Source: Pedobacter schmidteae | GTDB lineage: Bacteria > Bacteroidota > Bacteroidia > Sphingobacteriales > Sphingobacteriaceae | Reading direction: 5' to 3' | DNA: 64,000 nucleotides | Assembly (NCBI RefSeq): GCF_900564155.1 | Contig: NZ_LS999839.1 | Location: 3,841,097-3,905,096, forward strand | Part shown: piece by piece, positions 18,787 to 27,734 of the stretch | Numbering within the stretch: position 1 is the stretch's first letter | Layout of the letters: each line of letters begins with the position of its first letter | Notes under the pieces: model-generated | Told to the model about the DNA's origin: nothing | What the model saw: only the letters and a program-made list of their open reading frames with translations | The model's database searches: none | Made by a program: the position numbers and the translations under genes

Positions 18787-19158
18787 ATGAAACAAAACTT
18801 AACACCTGACGGCGTTTCTGCTAAAATAGCAGAGGTATATGCCATGACCACCGTAAACAGATTAGCAGAAGCTACTGCAATTGAAACCAGTTTTAAAACA
18901 TGGATGTCCGATAACTTTAACCTGACAACTGATCAGACAACTTTTCTTAGCGGAACCAGCAGTACTGCGGCATCTGAATATGGTAAAAACTGTGGTATTG
19001 CTTTCCGCAACATGTTGGAGATTGCTTTGATTGTACCAACACCTAGAACTCCACCTACGAAATGGCTCAAAATGACGAATAACATTTTGATTGCTACGAA
19101 TGGGTCGGGAGCATTTGAAGCAACAGGTTCATTAACCTTTGCCTACGAATACCGCTAA
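18787..19158 (+). CDS. Small protein of unknown function behind an ECF-like promoter
   Basis: This 123-residue protein is not recognised. It has no signal peptide or membrane segment. The N-terminal half is helical and Thr/Ala-rich (IAEVYAMTTVNRLAEATAIE), with one cysteine (YGKNCGIAF), and the C-terminus is beta-like (EATGSLTFAYEYR). The gene stands alone between two terminators, with a candidate ECF promoter directly upstream, so it is probably a separately controlled single-gene unit. The start is the only ATG in frame near the promoter. The same promoter motif precedes the fecR gene just downstream. A role in the ECF response is possible but unsupported by homology. Confidence 0.7.
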   Translation: MKQNLTPDGVSAKIAEVYAMTTVNRLAEATAIETSFKTWMSDNFNLTTDQTTFLSGTSSTAASEYGKNCGIAFRNMLEIALIVPTPRTPPTKWLKMTNNILIATNGSGAFEATGSLTFAYEYR

Positions 19159-19186
19159 TACATTAGCAAAAAAAATGGTGTGCAAG

Positions 19187-19228
19187 GTCAGCCTGGCTTT
19201 AACCGGGCTGACATTTTTATTTTTTTTC
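19187..19228 (+). terminator. Rho-independent terminator after the small orphan gene
   Basis: GTCAGCCTGG, loop CTTTAA and CCGGGCTGAC pair with one mismatch, followed by a T-rich tail. The tail runs almost directly into ECF promoter site 3. Confidence 0.85.
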
Positions 19229-19234
19229 ACTTAG

Positions 19235-19266
19235 CAGTAGTCACTTTGCTTTTCCCGTGCGTCATA
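19235..19266 (+). promoter_or_regulatory. Candidate ECF sigma promoter, site 3
   Basis: CAGTAGTCACTT, 12 bases, then GCGTCAT at 19259-19265, 29 bp before the fecR ATG. A short GGGC-TT-GCCC hairpin follows at 19275-19284. Same layout as sites 1 and 2. Confidence 0.6.
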
Positions 19267-19294
19267 TCAATAAAGGGCTTGCCCGAAGCTAACT

Positions 19295-20497
19295 ATGGAA
19301 CCTTTGGAGGAATTATATGATAAGTACCTGGATGGTACAATTACGGATGCTGAAAAGCGGGAGCTTTTTGAGCTGATCCGCCGGTCTGATAACCAGGACC
19401 TGGCAGCACTGGCGGATAAATACCTGAGGACGGAGCCTCCAAAGGATCTGGACTATTTGCAGGAACATACCGATAGAATTTTGGAGCAGATCAAATTGCG
19501 TATTGATGAATCTGAAAGGCTTCCTGTACGCAGGTTATGGCCTCGTATAGTGGCTGCTGCTGCGATTTTACTGGTGGTGGGTTGGGGAGTAATGTTTTAC
19601 ATGAATAATCAGAAACCTGCAATAAATGTGGAGGCTGCGTATGCGAATGATGTGGCGCCTGGAAAGATGGGGGCGACTTTGACTTTAGCGAGTGGAGAAA
19701 AAATAAAGCTTTCGGATGCGGCTGAAGGGGAGATTGCAAAACAGGCGGGGATCACGGTGGAAAAGACTGCTGATGGGCAGCTGGTGTACCATATGGGGGC
19801 TGGCTCGGGGGAGTCTGGAGGAACTTATAACACGCTGTCTACGGCTAAGGGGGAAACTTATATTTTGACCTTGCCGGATAAATCAAAGGTTTGGCTTAAC
19901 GCTGCTTCAAGTTTAACTTATTCTGCCGGCTTAAATGAGCGTGGGTTGCGCAGGGTAAGACTTGAAGGTGAGGCTTATTTCGAGGTTTTTAAGGATAAAC
20001 AGCGTCCTTTTATCGTGGAGAGCAGAGGGCAGCAGGTGGAGGTGTTGGGTACGCATTTTAATGTGAGCAGTTACGGGGATGAGGCTTTTGTGGCGACGAC
20101 TTTGATTGAGGGGTCGGTCCGCGTGTCGTTATTGCGAGGCACGAAGCAATCTAATGCTACGCCGGGGAATAATGATTACGTAATATTGAAACCAGGACAA
20201 CAGGCCATTAACGCAGATCATGTCAGGTTGGTAGTAAAAGATGTAGAAACAGATGAAGCTGTGGCCTGGAAGAATGGAGAGTTTCTATTTAATAAAGAGC
20301 CTTTGGAAAGTATAATGCTTAAAATTTCAAGGTGGTACGACGTAAAAATAAAATATGAGGATAACCAAATGAAGAACAGAGTATTTTGGGCCTCTGTTAC
20401 CCGCTCCGGAAAGATAACTGATATATTAAAAGTTCTCGAATTAACAGGGGATGTACATTTTGAAATTGAAGGGAGGACTATTATTGTAAAACCATAA
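19295..20497 (+). CDS. FecR-type anti-sigma factor, without an adjacent sigma gene
   Basis: This 400-residue protein has an N-terminal sigma-binding region (1-80), one membrane segment (~83-103), a FecR domain (~180-290) and a DUF4974 domain (~325-400). In the family it conveys a signal from a TonB-dependent transporter's STN domain to an ECF sigma factor. No sigma gene is adjacent; the nearest orphan is at 32204. It precedes an STN-containing susC by 108 bp. Base usage changes inside the gene: the first ~278 codons use many G-rich codons, while the last ~120 are AT-rich like the following susC, suggesting that the C-terminal signalling domain was exchanged together with susCD. Confidence 0.9.
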   Translation: MEPLEELYDKYLDGTITDAEKRELFELIRRSDNQDLAALADKYLRTEPPKDLDYLQEHTDRILEQIKLRIDESERLPVRRLWPRIVAAAAILLVVGWGVMFYMNNQKPAINVEAAYANDVAPGKMGATLTLASGEKIKLSDAAEGEIAKQAGITVEKTADGQLVYHMGAGSGESGGTYNTLSTAKGETYILTLPDKSKVWLNAASSLTYSAGLNERGLRRVRLEGEAYFEVFKDKQRPFIVESRGQQVEVLGTHFNVSSYGDEAFVATTLIEGSVRVSLLRGTKQSNATPGNNDYVILKPGQQAINADHVRLVVKDVETDEAVAWKNGEFLFNKEPLESIMLKISRWYDVKIKYEDNQMKNRVFWASVTRSGKITDILKVLELTGDVHFEIEGRTIIVKP

Positions 20498-20517
20498 CAT
20501 AGCCAAAATCCAAAAAA

Positions 20518-20545
20518 AGCCAGTAGTGGTGGAATACTACTGGCT
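20518..20545 (+). promoter_or_regulatory. Hairpin between fecR and susC
   Basis: AGCCAGTAGT and ACTACTGGCT form a perfect 10-bp stem. There is no T-run on the plus strand (an A-run precedes it), so it may attenuate or protect mRNA rather than terminate transcription. On the minus strand it would read as a terminator. Confidence 0.45.
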
Positions 20546-20605
20546 AAATCCTGGATTAAAGTAATAAAATTCGACTAGTATCAACTTAATACCAAGACTA
20601 AACAA

Positions 20606-23600
20606 ATGTATATAAATTATATCAGGAAACGAGGTAGAAGGCCTCTTTTCCTTAAAATGCTTTTAGTTATGCGACTCACTATTGTACTCATAATTACCTT
20701 CATTATACAAGCCAGCGCATCGGGATTTGCACAGCAAATAACGTTTAAGGGGAAAAATGTGTCGCTTCAGCAGGTTTTTAAAGCCATAAAAGCTCAAACC
20801 GGTTATAATATTGTTGTCACCGGAACTAATCTGGATAAATCTAAGTCGGTAACAATCGACTTAAAGAATACTCCACTTAAGGAAGCCTTGCAGCGTATTT
20901 TTTCAAACCAACCGCTTACTTACGAAATTGTTGGAAAAACCATTGCCATCAGTGAAAAGCAAGAACCCACATCATCTGTTAGCCCTCAACAGAACATTTC
21001 CGGAACCGTCACGAATGAACGCGGTGAGCCACTGCCCGGAGTTACAGTAACAGTCAAAGAGACCGATCGCCAGACTGCCACCGACAGCAAAGGAAATTTC
21101 ACGATAAACGCTAACTCCAACCAAGTGTTGGTTTTTACTTTTTTGGGCTATAATGCTGAGGAGAAAAAAATAGACTCCAGAAGGGTAATTGATGTTATCC
21201 TGATTGAAAGTGTGGACTTACTAAATCAGGTGCAGATCATTGCCTATGGCTCCACTACCCGACGCTTAAATACCGGATCGGTTGCAAAAATTTCAGCCAA
21301 GGAAATAGCGCAACAGCCTGTAAGTAATCCGTTAGCGGCACTTTCAGGACGTATGCCTGGTTTGGTTGTAACGCAAAGCTCAGGCGTAAGCGGTTCATCT
21401 TTCAGTTTGCAGGTGCGTGGACGTAACTCGCTGGCACAAGGTTCCGAGCCTTTGATCTTGATTGACGGCATACCCTTTGCTCCACAAAATCAAGGTATTA
21501 ACGTACTAGGCTCAGCCATAACACAGCAAAGTACTGCGACACTAAGTCCCTTTACGACTATAAACCCAGCAGATGTTGAAAGTATCGATGTACTGAAAGA
21601 TGCCGACGCTACTGCTATTTACGGAAGTCGCGGAGCAAATGGGGTAATACTCATTACAACCAAAAAAGGTAAAGCGGGTAAAACACAAATAACCGCGAAT
21701 GTAAGCCAGGGAATAATGAAAGCAACACGAGGTATGCAGTTGATGAATACTGAACAGTATTTAACCATGCGCCGTGAGGCATTCACCAATAGCGGAACCA
21801 CTCCAACTAATTCCAGTGCACCTGACCTCACTATTTGGGATCAGAAGCGTTACACTGACCTTTGGAAAGAACTACTTGGTAATACCGGGCACGCTACTAA
21901 TGCTCAGCTTTCCCTTTCGGGTGGTGGTAATTCGGTACAATTCTTAATTAGTGGTGGGTACAACCGTGAAACCAATGTGTTTCCTGGCGAGCAACCTAAC
22001 GACCGTGGTAATGGTAGTTTTAGCCTAGCGCATACGTCCGCAAACCAGAAGCTTAACGTAACCCTTTCGGGTGGTTTTTCAGCAACAAGAAATACCTCCA
22101 ATGCAAGCGATTTGACTTATTATACTTTTCTACCACCAAACATTCCTAACTTTTTTAATGCTGATGGTTCCCTAAAATGGAGCGAAGACGGTATTGAATA
22201 TGAAAATCCCTATGCCTATTTAAAGCAAACTTACCAGGCTAAAAGTAACAGTCTTAATAGTAGTTTAAACCTTTCTTACCAGATCATAGACGGTTTATCT
22301 GCCAAGTTATTGGCGGGTTATAACCAGTTAATTGCAAAAGATTTTTCTGGTCTGCCAAAGTCTTCGAATGCTCCAAGTAATATATCCGAAAGTCGTGCCT
22401 CGCATGGAACCAACGATTTCACCAGTTGGAATATTGAGCCACAACTCAGCTACAAAAGAACAATTTGGAAAGGCACGTTGGACGTACTAGCAGGAACTAC
22501 TTTTCACAGAAAACAAAATGAGAATACCTACCTGTTACTGTCAGGTTTTGCTAGTGAAGCGCTAATGCCTTCAATTCAGGCCGCCACCACGGTTGTGGGA
22601 AAAGTAGATAATACAACTGACTATAAATATTCAGCCATTTTTAGCAGGATAAACTACAATATTTCTGACAAGTATTTAATAAACTTTACTGGACGACGTG
22701 ATGGTAGTAGTCGTTTTGGTCCTGGTAATCGTTTTGCAAATTTTGGTGCTGTTGGTACTGCATGGATTATTTCGGCTGAAAAATGGATGGATAAACTAAA
22801 ACCAATTATAAGTTTCTTTAAGATAAGGGGCAGTTATGGTATAACCGGCAATGACCAGATCGGTGATTATAAGTACTTAGATACTTGGGGCGCTGCTGCT
22901 TCGACCTATCAGGGAACTGCTACACTATATCAAACAGGGTTGTTTAATGCTAGTTATGGCTGGGAGCGGAACAGAAAAAAAGAAGGTGCTATTGATCTTG
23001 GCTTTTGGAATGACCACATTTTAGCCAGCGTAAGTTATTACCACAATCGTAGTGATAACCAGTTGGTACAATATAAACTTCCATTTACTACAGGTTTTTC
23101 TTCAATAACAAGAAACCTACCAGCCATAATTGACAATTCAGGTTGGGAATTCCAACTTTCAGCAAGGATATTAGAAAAGCAAAAGTTATCATGGAAAGTA
23201 AATGCAAACATCACCCTGCCAAAAAACAAATTGGTTGCTTTTCCTGAATTAGCAACATCTACATATGCTTCTTTATATGAAGTAGGTCAATCCCTTAATC
23301 TACTCAAAGTATATACTTCAAAAGGAATAGACCCAAATGCGGGATTATTTGTTTACAACGACATAGATGGAAATGGGGTTTTTACCTCTGCTGATTATAA
23401 TGTTTTAGGCAGCACCGATCCTAAGTATTATGGCGGTATTGGAACCAACATTTCTTATGCTGGATTAGAACTAGATGTATTTGCCGATTTCCGTAAACAG
23501 ACCGGAAATAATTTTTTAAACTCCGTTTATAGCCGTCGGAATGTAGGCGGAACAATGATTAATCAGCCAATACAATTATTAGATAGATGGATTAGCCCTA

Positions 23601-23899
23601 CTCAAATGGGAACTTATGAAAAATATATGACAAGTGCCACAAGCATGGTCTCAAACTTTGCACTTTCAGAATTAGCTTATAGTGATCAATCATTTATTCG
23701 ATTACGCACCATTTCACTGGCTTATAATTTACCTTCCAGAATACTTTCAATAACCAAAGCACAACAATGCAGAATTTATTTTCAGGGACAAAATTTGCTT
23801 ACCAGTAGCAAAACAAAGGGATATAATCCGGAAACCCAACGCCTTTACGGTCTGGCACCATTAAAGGTATTCAATGCCGGGATTCAGATTACCTATTAA
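20606..23899 (+). CDS. SusC/RagA-type TonB-dependent transporter with STN domain
   Basis: This 1097-residue protein has a basic N-terminus, a signal peptide (cleavage near GFAQQ), an STN domain (~45-115, ITFKGKNVSLQQVF), a carboxypeptidase-regulatory-like domain (~128-205, ISGTVTNERGEPLPGVTV), a plug domain (~210-355, with LILIDG and GVILITTKKG) and a beta barrel. It should import a substrate captured by the SusD at 23910. The STN domain should signal to the FecR encoded just upstream. Codon usage is more AT-rich than that of the fecR N-terminal part. It belongs to a different SusC branch from the ones at 11916 and 40026 (AIYGSRGANGVI rather than SIWGAR). Confidence 0.93.
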   Translation: MYINYIRKRGRRPLFLKMLLVMRLTIVLIITFIIQASASGFAQQITFKGKNVSLQQVFKAIKAQTGYNIVVTGTNLDKSKSVTIDLKNTPLKEALQRIFSNQPLTYEIVGKTIAISEKQEPTSSVSPQQNISGTVTNERGEPLPGVTVTVKETDRQTATDSKGNFTINANSNQVLVFTFLGYNAEEKKIDSRRVIDVILIESVDLLNQVQIIAYGSTTRRLNTGSVAKISAKEIAQQPVSNPLAALSGRMPGLVVTQSSGVSGSSFSLQVRGRNSLAQGSEPLILIDGIPFAPQNQGINVLGSAITQQSTATLSPFTTINPADVESIDVLKDADATAIYGSRGANGVILITTKKGKAGKTQITANVSQGIMKATRGMQLMNTEQYLTMRREAFTNSGTTPTNSSAPDLTIWDQKRYTDLWKELLGNTGHATNAQLSLSGGGNSVQFLISGGYNRETNVFPGEQPNDRGNGSFSLAHTSANQKLNVTLSGGFSATRNTSNASDLTYYTFLPPNIPNFFNADGSLKWSEDGIEYENPYAYLKQTYQAKSNSLNSSLNLSYQIIDGLSAKLLAGYNQLIAKDFSGLPKSSNAPSNISESRASHGTNDFTSWNIEPQLSYKRTIWKGTLDVLAGTTFHRKQNENTYLLLSGFASEALMPSIQAATTVVGKVDNTTDYKYSAIFSRINYNISDKYLINFTGRRDGSSRFGPGNRFANFGAVGTAWIISAEKWMDKLKPIISFFKIRGSYGITGNDQIGDYKYLDTWGAAASTYQGTATLYQTGLFNASYGWERNRKKEGAIDLGFWNDHILASVSYYHNRSDNQLVQYKLPFTTGFSSITRNLPAIIDNSGWEFQLSARILEKQKLSWKVNANITLPKNKLVAFPELATSTYASLYEVGQSLNLLKVYTSKGIDPNAGLFVYNDIDGNGVFTSADYNVLGSTDPKYYGGIGTNISYAGLELDVFADFRKQTGNNFLNSVYSRRNVGGTMINQPIQLLDRWISPTQMGTYEKYMTSATSMVSNFALSELAYSDQSFIRLRTISLAYNLPSRILSITKAQQCRIYFQGQNLLTSSKTKGYNPETQRLYGLAPLKVFNAGIQITY

Positions 23900-23909
23900 T
23901 CCGTAAGAA

Positions 23910-25289
23910 ATGAAAAAACTTAATTTAAAATATAAAGTACTTTTTGGAATTGCCATCTGCCTATCTGCGTGTAGTAGGTTCGTTGAAGTAGAGGCTCCAA
24001 GCAATCGTATCACTGGCGATGTAGTCTTTCTGGAAGATGCTACCGCAACGGCGGCTGTAAATGGGCGTTACGCGAAATTTATAGAGACGAACCGTCATTA
24101 TATCAACGGTGGTCTTTCTATGTTCCTGGCGATGTATGCTGATGAAACCACTACAAATCAAACCACGGTAGAATATAGAGATTTCGTAAATGCTACGCTT
24201 ACTTCGGGAAACTCGATTATCTATAACAATTTTTGGAGAACAGCCTATGAAAATATTTACCAGATAAACCGATGCTTAGTTGGATTACAAAATGCTACTA
24301 CATTGACACCCACGGTTAAAAACCAGCTACAGGGGGAATGCTATTTTTTGCGAGCTTTTTGTTACTTCTATCTAACAAATCTGTTTGGCGATGTTCCACT
24401 AAGCACCGAAGTAAATTACGAAAGCAATTCAATGCTCTCCCGTACTAGTACTACAGCGGTATATACGCAAATGAAAGAGGATTTATTAAAGGCGAGAGAC
24501 CTGCTTAAACCAGGATACCCAACTAGTGGAAAATTTCGTGCTAATAAGTATGTAGCCACGGCACTTTTGGCAAGGGTTTGTTTATATGCGGAGCAGTGGC
24601 AGGATGCCGAAACATATAGTACGGAGGTAATCAATTCAGGGCTGTATGGCTTACCAAGCCCTGCAACAGCTTTTTTAGAAGCTAGTTCCGAAGCAATTTG
24701 GCAATTGACAATTGACGGACAAATTTTTAATACTATTGAAGGTAACGTTTTTGTTCCGTCAGCTACAGGCACTACTTTACCCCAATATCCACTTACTACT
24801 AGTTTAAAAAATGTTTTTGAAAGTACCGACTTGCGTTTAGCGAATTGGGTTGGTAGTAAAACAGTTAGCGGTATTACATATTATTATCCAGCCAAGTATA
24901 AAAACAGGGGAACAACAACAAACCCAAAAACAGAACAACCTATTGTTTTACGTTTGGGTGAACAATATTTAGTTCGCGCAGAAGCAAGATTTAAACAGAA
25001 CAATCTTAGCGGAGCAGTTGATGATTTGAAGATAATCCGAAACCGGGCGGGTTTAACAACCAACATTAGTACCAATGATCCTGTAGAGGTTCAAAAAGCA
25101 ATGATGAAGGAACGAAGAACCGAACTCTTTGCTGAGTATGGGCATAGATGGTTTGATTTGAAACGCACCGGAAACTTAGATGCGACATTAAGCTATAAAC
25201 CAGAATGGCAATCAACCGATAGGTTGTTCCCAATTCCACAGGCAGAAATTTTAACAAACACAAACCTAACCCCAAACCCAGGATATTAA
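23910..25289 (+). CDS. SusD/RagB-type nutrient-binding lipoprotein
   Basis: This 459-residue protein has a lipobox LSAC (cysteine near residue 21) and a SusD body with the typical C-terminal segment RRTELFAEYGHRWFDLKRTG and the ending LFPIPQAEIL. It starts 10 bp after the susC stop. It is anchored on the cell surface as the substrate-capturing lid of the SusC barrel. Substrate unknown. Confidence 0.93.
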   Translation: MKKLNLKYKVLFGIAICLSACSRFVEVEAPSNRITGDVVFLEDATATAAVNGRYAKFIETNRHYINGGLSMFLAMYADETTTNQTTVEYRDFVNATLTSGNSIIYNNFWRTAYENIYQINRCLVGLQNATTLTPTVKNQLQGECYFLRAFCYFYLTNLFGDVPLSTEVNYESNSMLSRTSTTAVYTQMKEDLLKARDLLKPGYPTSGKFRANKYVATALLARVCLYAEQWQDAETYSTEVINSGLYGLPSPATAFLEASSEAIWQLTIDGQIFNTIEGNVFVPSATGTTLPQYPLTTSLKNVFESTDLRLANWVGSKTVSGITYYYPAKYKNRGTTTNPKTEQPIVLRLGEQYLVRAEARFKQNNLSGAVDDLKIIRNRAGLTTNISTNDPVEVQKAMMKERRTELFAEYGHRWFDLKRTGNLDATLSYKPEWQSTDRLFPIPQAEILTNTNLTPNPGY

Positions 25290-25290
25290 G

Positions 25291-26574
25291 ATGAAAACAA
25301 GAATATTAGCCATAGTATTAGCCTTACATGTAACGATAAGTCTGGCGCAAAAGATTAAGCCTCTTACCGTAGGCGACAAAGTACCAGATGTAGTTTTTAA
25401 GACCATGCTGAATCATAAAACACCTTCAGGTAAACTATCGGATTTTAAAGGGAAGGCACTCATTATAGATATGTGGTTCAGGCAATGTGGTGCATGTGTT
25501 GACGCTATGCCACACTTGGATAGTATACAGAATACTTTTAAAGATGAATTGCAGGTACTTTTGGTTACATGGCAAACAAAAAAAGAAATAGAAGGTTTTT
25601 GGAAAGAACGCTTGCCAGTACAAGGGCTTAAATTCACCCAGGCGGTTGAAGATACAGTGGTGAAAGCTCTATTCCCCGCAGTAGGTTATCCGCATCAAAT
25701 TTGGATAGATAAAAATGGCATTGTTAAATCTATAAACGATGGCAGACAAACTACAAAAGCGAACGTCAACAGGTTAATTGCTGGTGAGGCAATTAACATT
25801 GCAATTAAAAAAGACGAACTTGATCCATCAGTTAGCAAAGCGAGTATTCCGATGGCGGGCATAAGGTATGATGAAAATAAAGGCAAGATTTTACATTATT
25901 CTTATTTGAGTGAGTTTAGACCAGAATTAAGCGGTGCATCAGGTTATGACAGGCAAGAAAACGGAACAGTTAGATTTCGTTTTTTAAATGAACATTATGC
26001 TCAATTATATCATATAGCTTATGCTGGTTCCATTAGCGTACCATATGATAGAAAAAATAGGATTATTCGAAATGACACAAATCCAATAAAACATGCATAT
26101 GACAACGTGAATTTTAGTAATTACTTCTGTTATGATTTGATTTTCAAAGAAAAAGCAGGAGTTTTATTCAGCCAATATATGATTGAAGACTTAGATCGTT
26201 ACTTGGGATTTAAAAGCCATGAAGAGATAAGAAAAATTAAAACGTTGATAATTCGTCCCAATGGAAAAGGTAAAAGATATAAAGACAAACTAGAACCTAA
26301 TAAGCGTCCGTATACGGAATATGGGAAATTTAAAAACGGTAACTTGGTGCTACTAAATAATGGCTGGATTGATTTTGTTAATCTGATCGCAATGGAATCC
26401 CCTGAGATACCAACTGTATTTGAATTTCCAGGAGAGAAGTATATAAATCTAAAAATAACTTGGAATTCGGATAACCTTCCTGCGATGAATGAGGAATTGA
26501 AAAACTATGATGTGGAGGCAATAATCGAGAATAGAGATACCAAAGTAATAGTACTTGAAAATCGACTTTATTAA
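25291..26574 (+). CDS. TlpA-like thioredoxin-domain protein with a long C-terminal extension
   Basis: This 427-residue protein has a signal peptide (to SLAQ, residue 20) and an N-terminal TlpA/redoxin domain (~25-165) with redox motif CGAC (Cys66, Cys69) and a GYPHQIW cis-proline loop. An unrecognised ~250-residue C-terminal region rich in basic and aromatic residues follows. The start codon lies 1 bp after the susD stop, so it is part of the susC-susD operon. The domain order (thioredoxin first) is the reverse of the protein at 17056. Known family role: thiol reduction or oxidation outside the cytoplasm. The role of the extension is unknown. A bidirectional terminator follows. Confidence 0.85.
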   Translation: MKTRILAIVLALHVTISLAQKIKPLTVGDKVPDVVFKTMLNHKTPSGKLSDFKGKALIIDMWFRQCGACVDAMPHLDSIQNTFKDELQVLLVTWQTKKEIEGFWKERLPVQGLKFTQAVEDTVVKALFPAVGYPHQIWIDKNGIVKSINDGRQTTKANVNRLIAGEAINIAIKKDELDPSVSKASIPMAGIRYDENKGKILHYSYLSEFRPELSGASGYDRQENGTVRFRFLNEHYAQLYHIAYAGSISVPYDRKNRIIRNDTNPIKHAYDNVNFSNYFCYDLIFKEKAGVLFSQYMIEDLDRYLGFKSHEEIRKIKTLIIRPNGKGKRYKDKLEPNKRPYTEYGKFKNGNLVLLNNGWIDFVNLIAMESPEIPTVFEFPGEKYINLKITWNSDNLPAMNEELKNYDVEAIIENRDTKVIVLENRLY

Positions 26575-26585
26575 AACAATTTTAA

Positions 26586-26618
26586 ATACGGCAATGCACA
26601 TAAAGCACATTGCCGTAT
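26586..26618. terminator. Bidirectional terminator between convergent genes
   Basis: ATACGGCAATG and CATTGCCGTAT form an 11-bp perfect stem between the convergent ends of the TlpA-like gene and the small exported protein gene. Short T-tracts occur on both strands. Confidence 0.7.
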
Positions 26619-26621
26619 CTT

Positions 26622-26921
26622 TTAGTTTGGTTTCTTCGCCATGTATTTACGATCTCCAACAGGCACAATTTCATCATCTTCATTTGTGGTAATACCATCG
26701 TAACCTCCGGCACAATTTTCCACTTTAGGGTATAGGCAATCATTCTCTTGTTGGCTTTCCAATCTTTGCCCAAGATATTCATTTGTATTTGCATCAAACC
26801 AGTGACGAACAGTGTCACCAGATTTTACAGTAACGTTTGCAGGCGCAGGAGCAAATGCAAACGCGCCAACTGTACCTGCAACAAGTGCAAACATTCCGAT
26901 TGTTAACTTAATACGTTTCAT
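26622..26921 (-). CDS. Small exported two-cysteine protein (DUF6520-like)
   Basis: The ATG at 26921 gives 99 residues; an upstream in-frame ATG at 26945 would add eight residues before the signal peptide and is less likely. After a signal peptide (MKRIKLTIGMFALVAGTVGAF, shown here to residue 21), the mature protein contains two cysteines (DCLYP and NCAGGYD). The overall pattern is like the Bacteroidota DUF6520 family, recalled from memory. It lies ~95 bp downstream of a MauE-like gene in the same orientation. A similar pair occurs at 37011-37895. Function unknown; a disulfide-containing exported product handled by the neighbouring redox proteins is an inference. Confidence 0.7.
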   Translation of the reverse strand: MKRIKLTIGMFALVAGTVGAFAFAPAPANVTVKSGDTVRHWFDANTNEYLGQRLESQQENDCLYPKVENCAGGYDGITTNEDDEIVPVGDRKYMAKKPN

Positions 26922-27016
26922 AACAAATATGCCTTTATAAATCAAAAGGCTAAACTTTAAGTAATAGTTTGCCTACTCTATTCTACAGGTTTTCAGCTAC
27001 GCCTGTTCCAGGTGTT

Positions 27017-27472
27017 TTATAGGCTTGGTTTTTCTTTGACCATTTTTATTATTGTCGGTTCCGATTTCCGTCTGTGCAGAAAAATGGCAACAACATTCAA
27101 CAAAAAGTAAGTGATATTAAAAATGAGATGTTGTGTCCATGAAAACTTAGCAATTACCCCACCGCAACTGCATGGTACGGCGGGTGCAAAAGCCAATATG
27201 TAGATAATATAGGTTGTGAATATTCCTAATAGTCCAGCAGACAAAATCAATCCTGTTCTTTTGGTTCGGTTAAAAAGCAAAAGGCCAGCTATAATGAGTT
27301 CTCCGGTTGGCAAAATCCAGTACAGCACATGCCCAAAATTATAACCAACCAATGGCGAAGAAGTCAACTGATAAATGAACCTTGGTTCAAGCCATTTACT
27401 GATAGCTGCATATACCCATAGCAGTACGAGTAGACCAATGATAATTTCCAATGCAATAGTACGTGCTTTCAT
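27017..27472 (-). CDS. MauE/DoxX-like redox-associated membrane protein
   Basis: This 151-residue protein has four predicted membrane segments (~8-25, 45-67, 74-98, 112-133) and the motif PCSCGG with cysteines 101 and 103, placed at the membrane edge. MauE-type proteins are linked to periplasmic disulfide formation or electron transfer in other bacteria. It is about 40% similar by eye to the protein at 37011, including ISKWLE versus ASKLME and the full CSCGG region. Both copies are followed by a small exported two-cysteine protein. It is downstream of and co-oriented with the LuxR-type gene at 27735. Confidence 0.82.
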   Translation of the reverse strand: MKARTIALEIIIGLLVLLWVYAAISKWLEPRFIYQLTSSPLVGYNFGHVLYWILPTGELIIAGLLLFNRTKRTGLILSAGLLGIFTTYIIYILAFAPAVPCSCGGVIAKFSWTQHLIFNITYFLLNVVAIFLHRRKSEPTIIKMVKEKPSL

Positions 27473-27734
27473 AAGTGTGAATAGTTTGTTTTACCCATCC
27501 GGGATTGGGGTAAATGTATTACACTTTTACAATGGTATGCAAGAGGTTTGATGGTCAAAACCCCTGAAAATGGAATATTTTCCTATGAATTGTAGGTTTT
27601 TAGGGTGCGAATAAAAACCCTTTTCTAATTAAAGTTTTGCAAATTCTCGTTTAAAATTCTTTATCTCTTTTTGGGTAACTGCAAAAAGGTTTTGGTCTGG
27701 ACATAACGTTGGCCTAATGAATTGAGTGCGTGGA

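Noticed and set aside
20518..20545. Rho-independent terminator between fecR and susC
   Set aside because: The stem is perfect, but on the plus strand no T-run follows; kept only as a hairpin.
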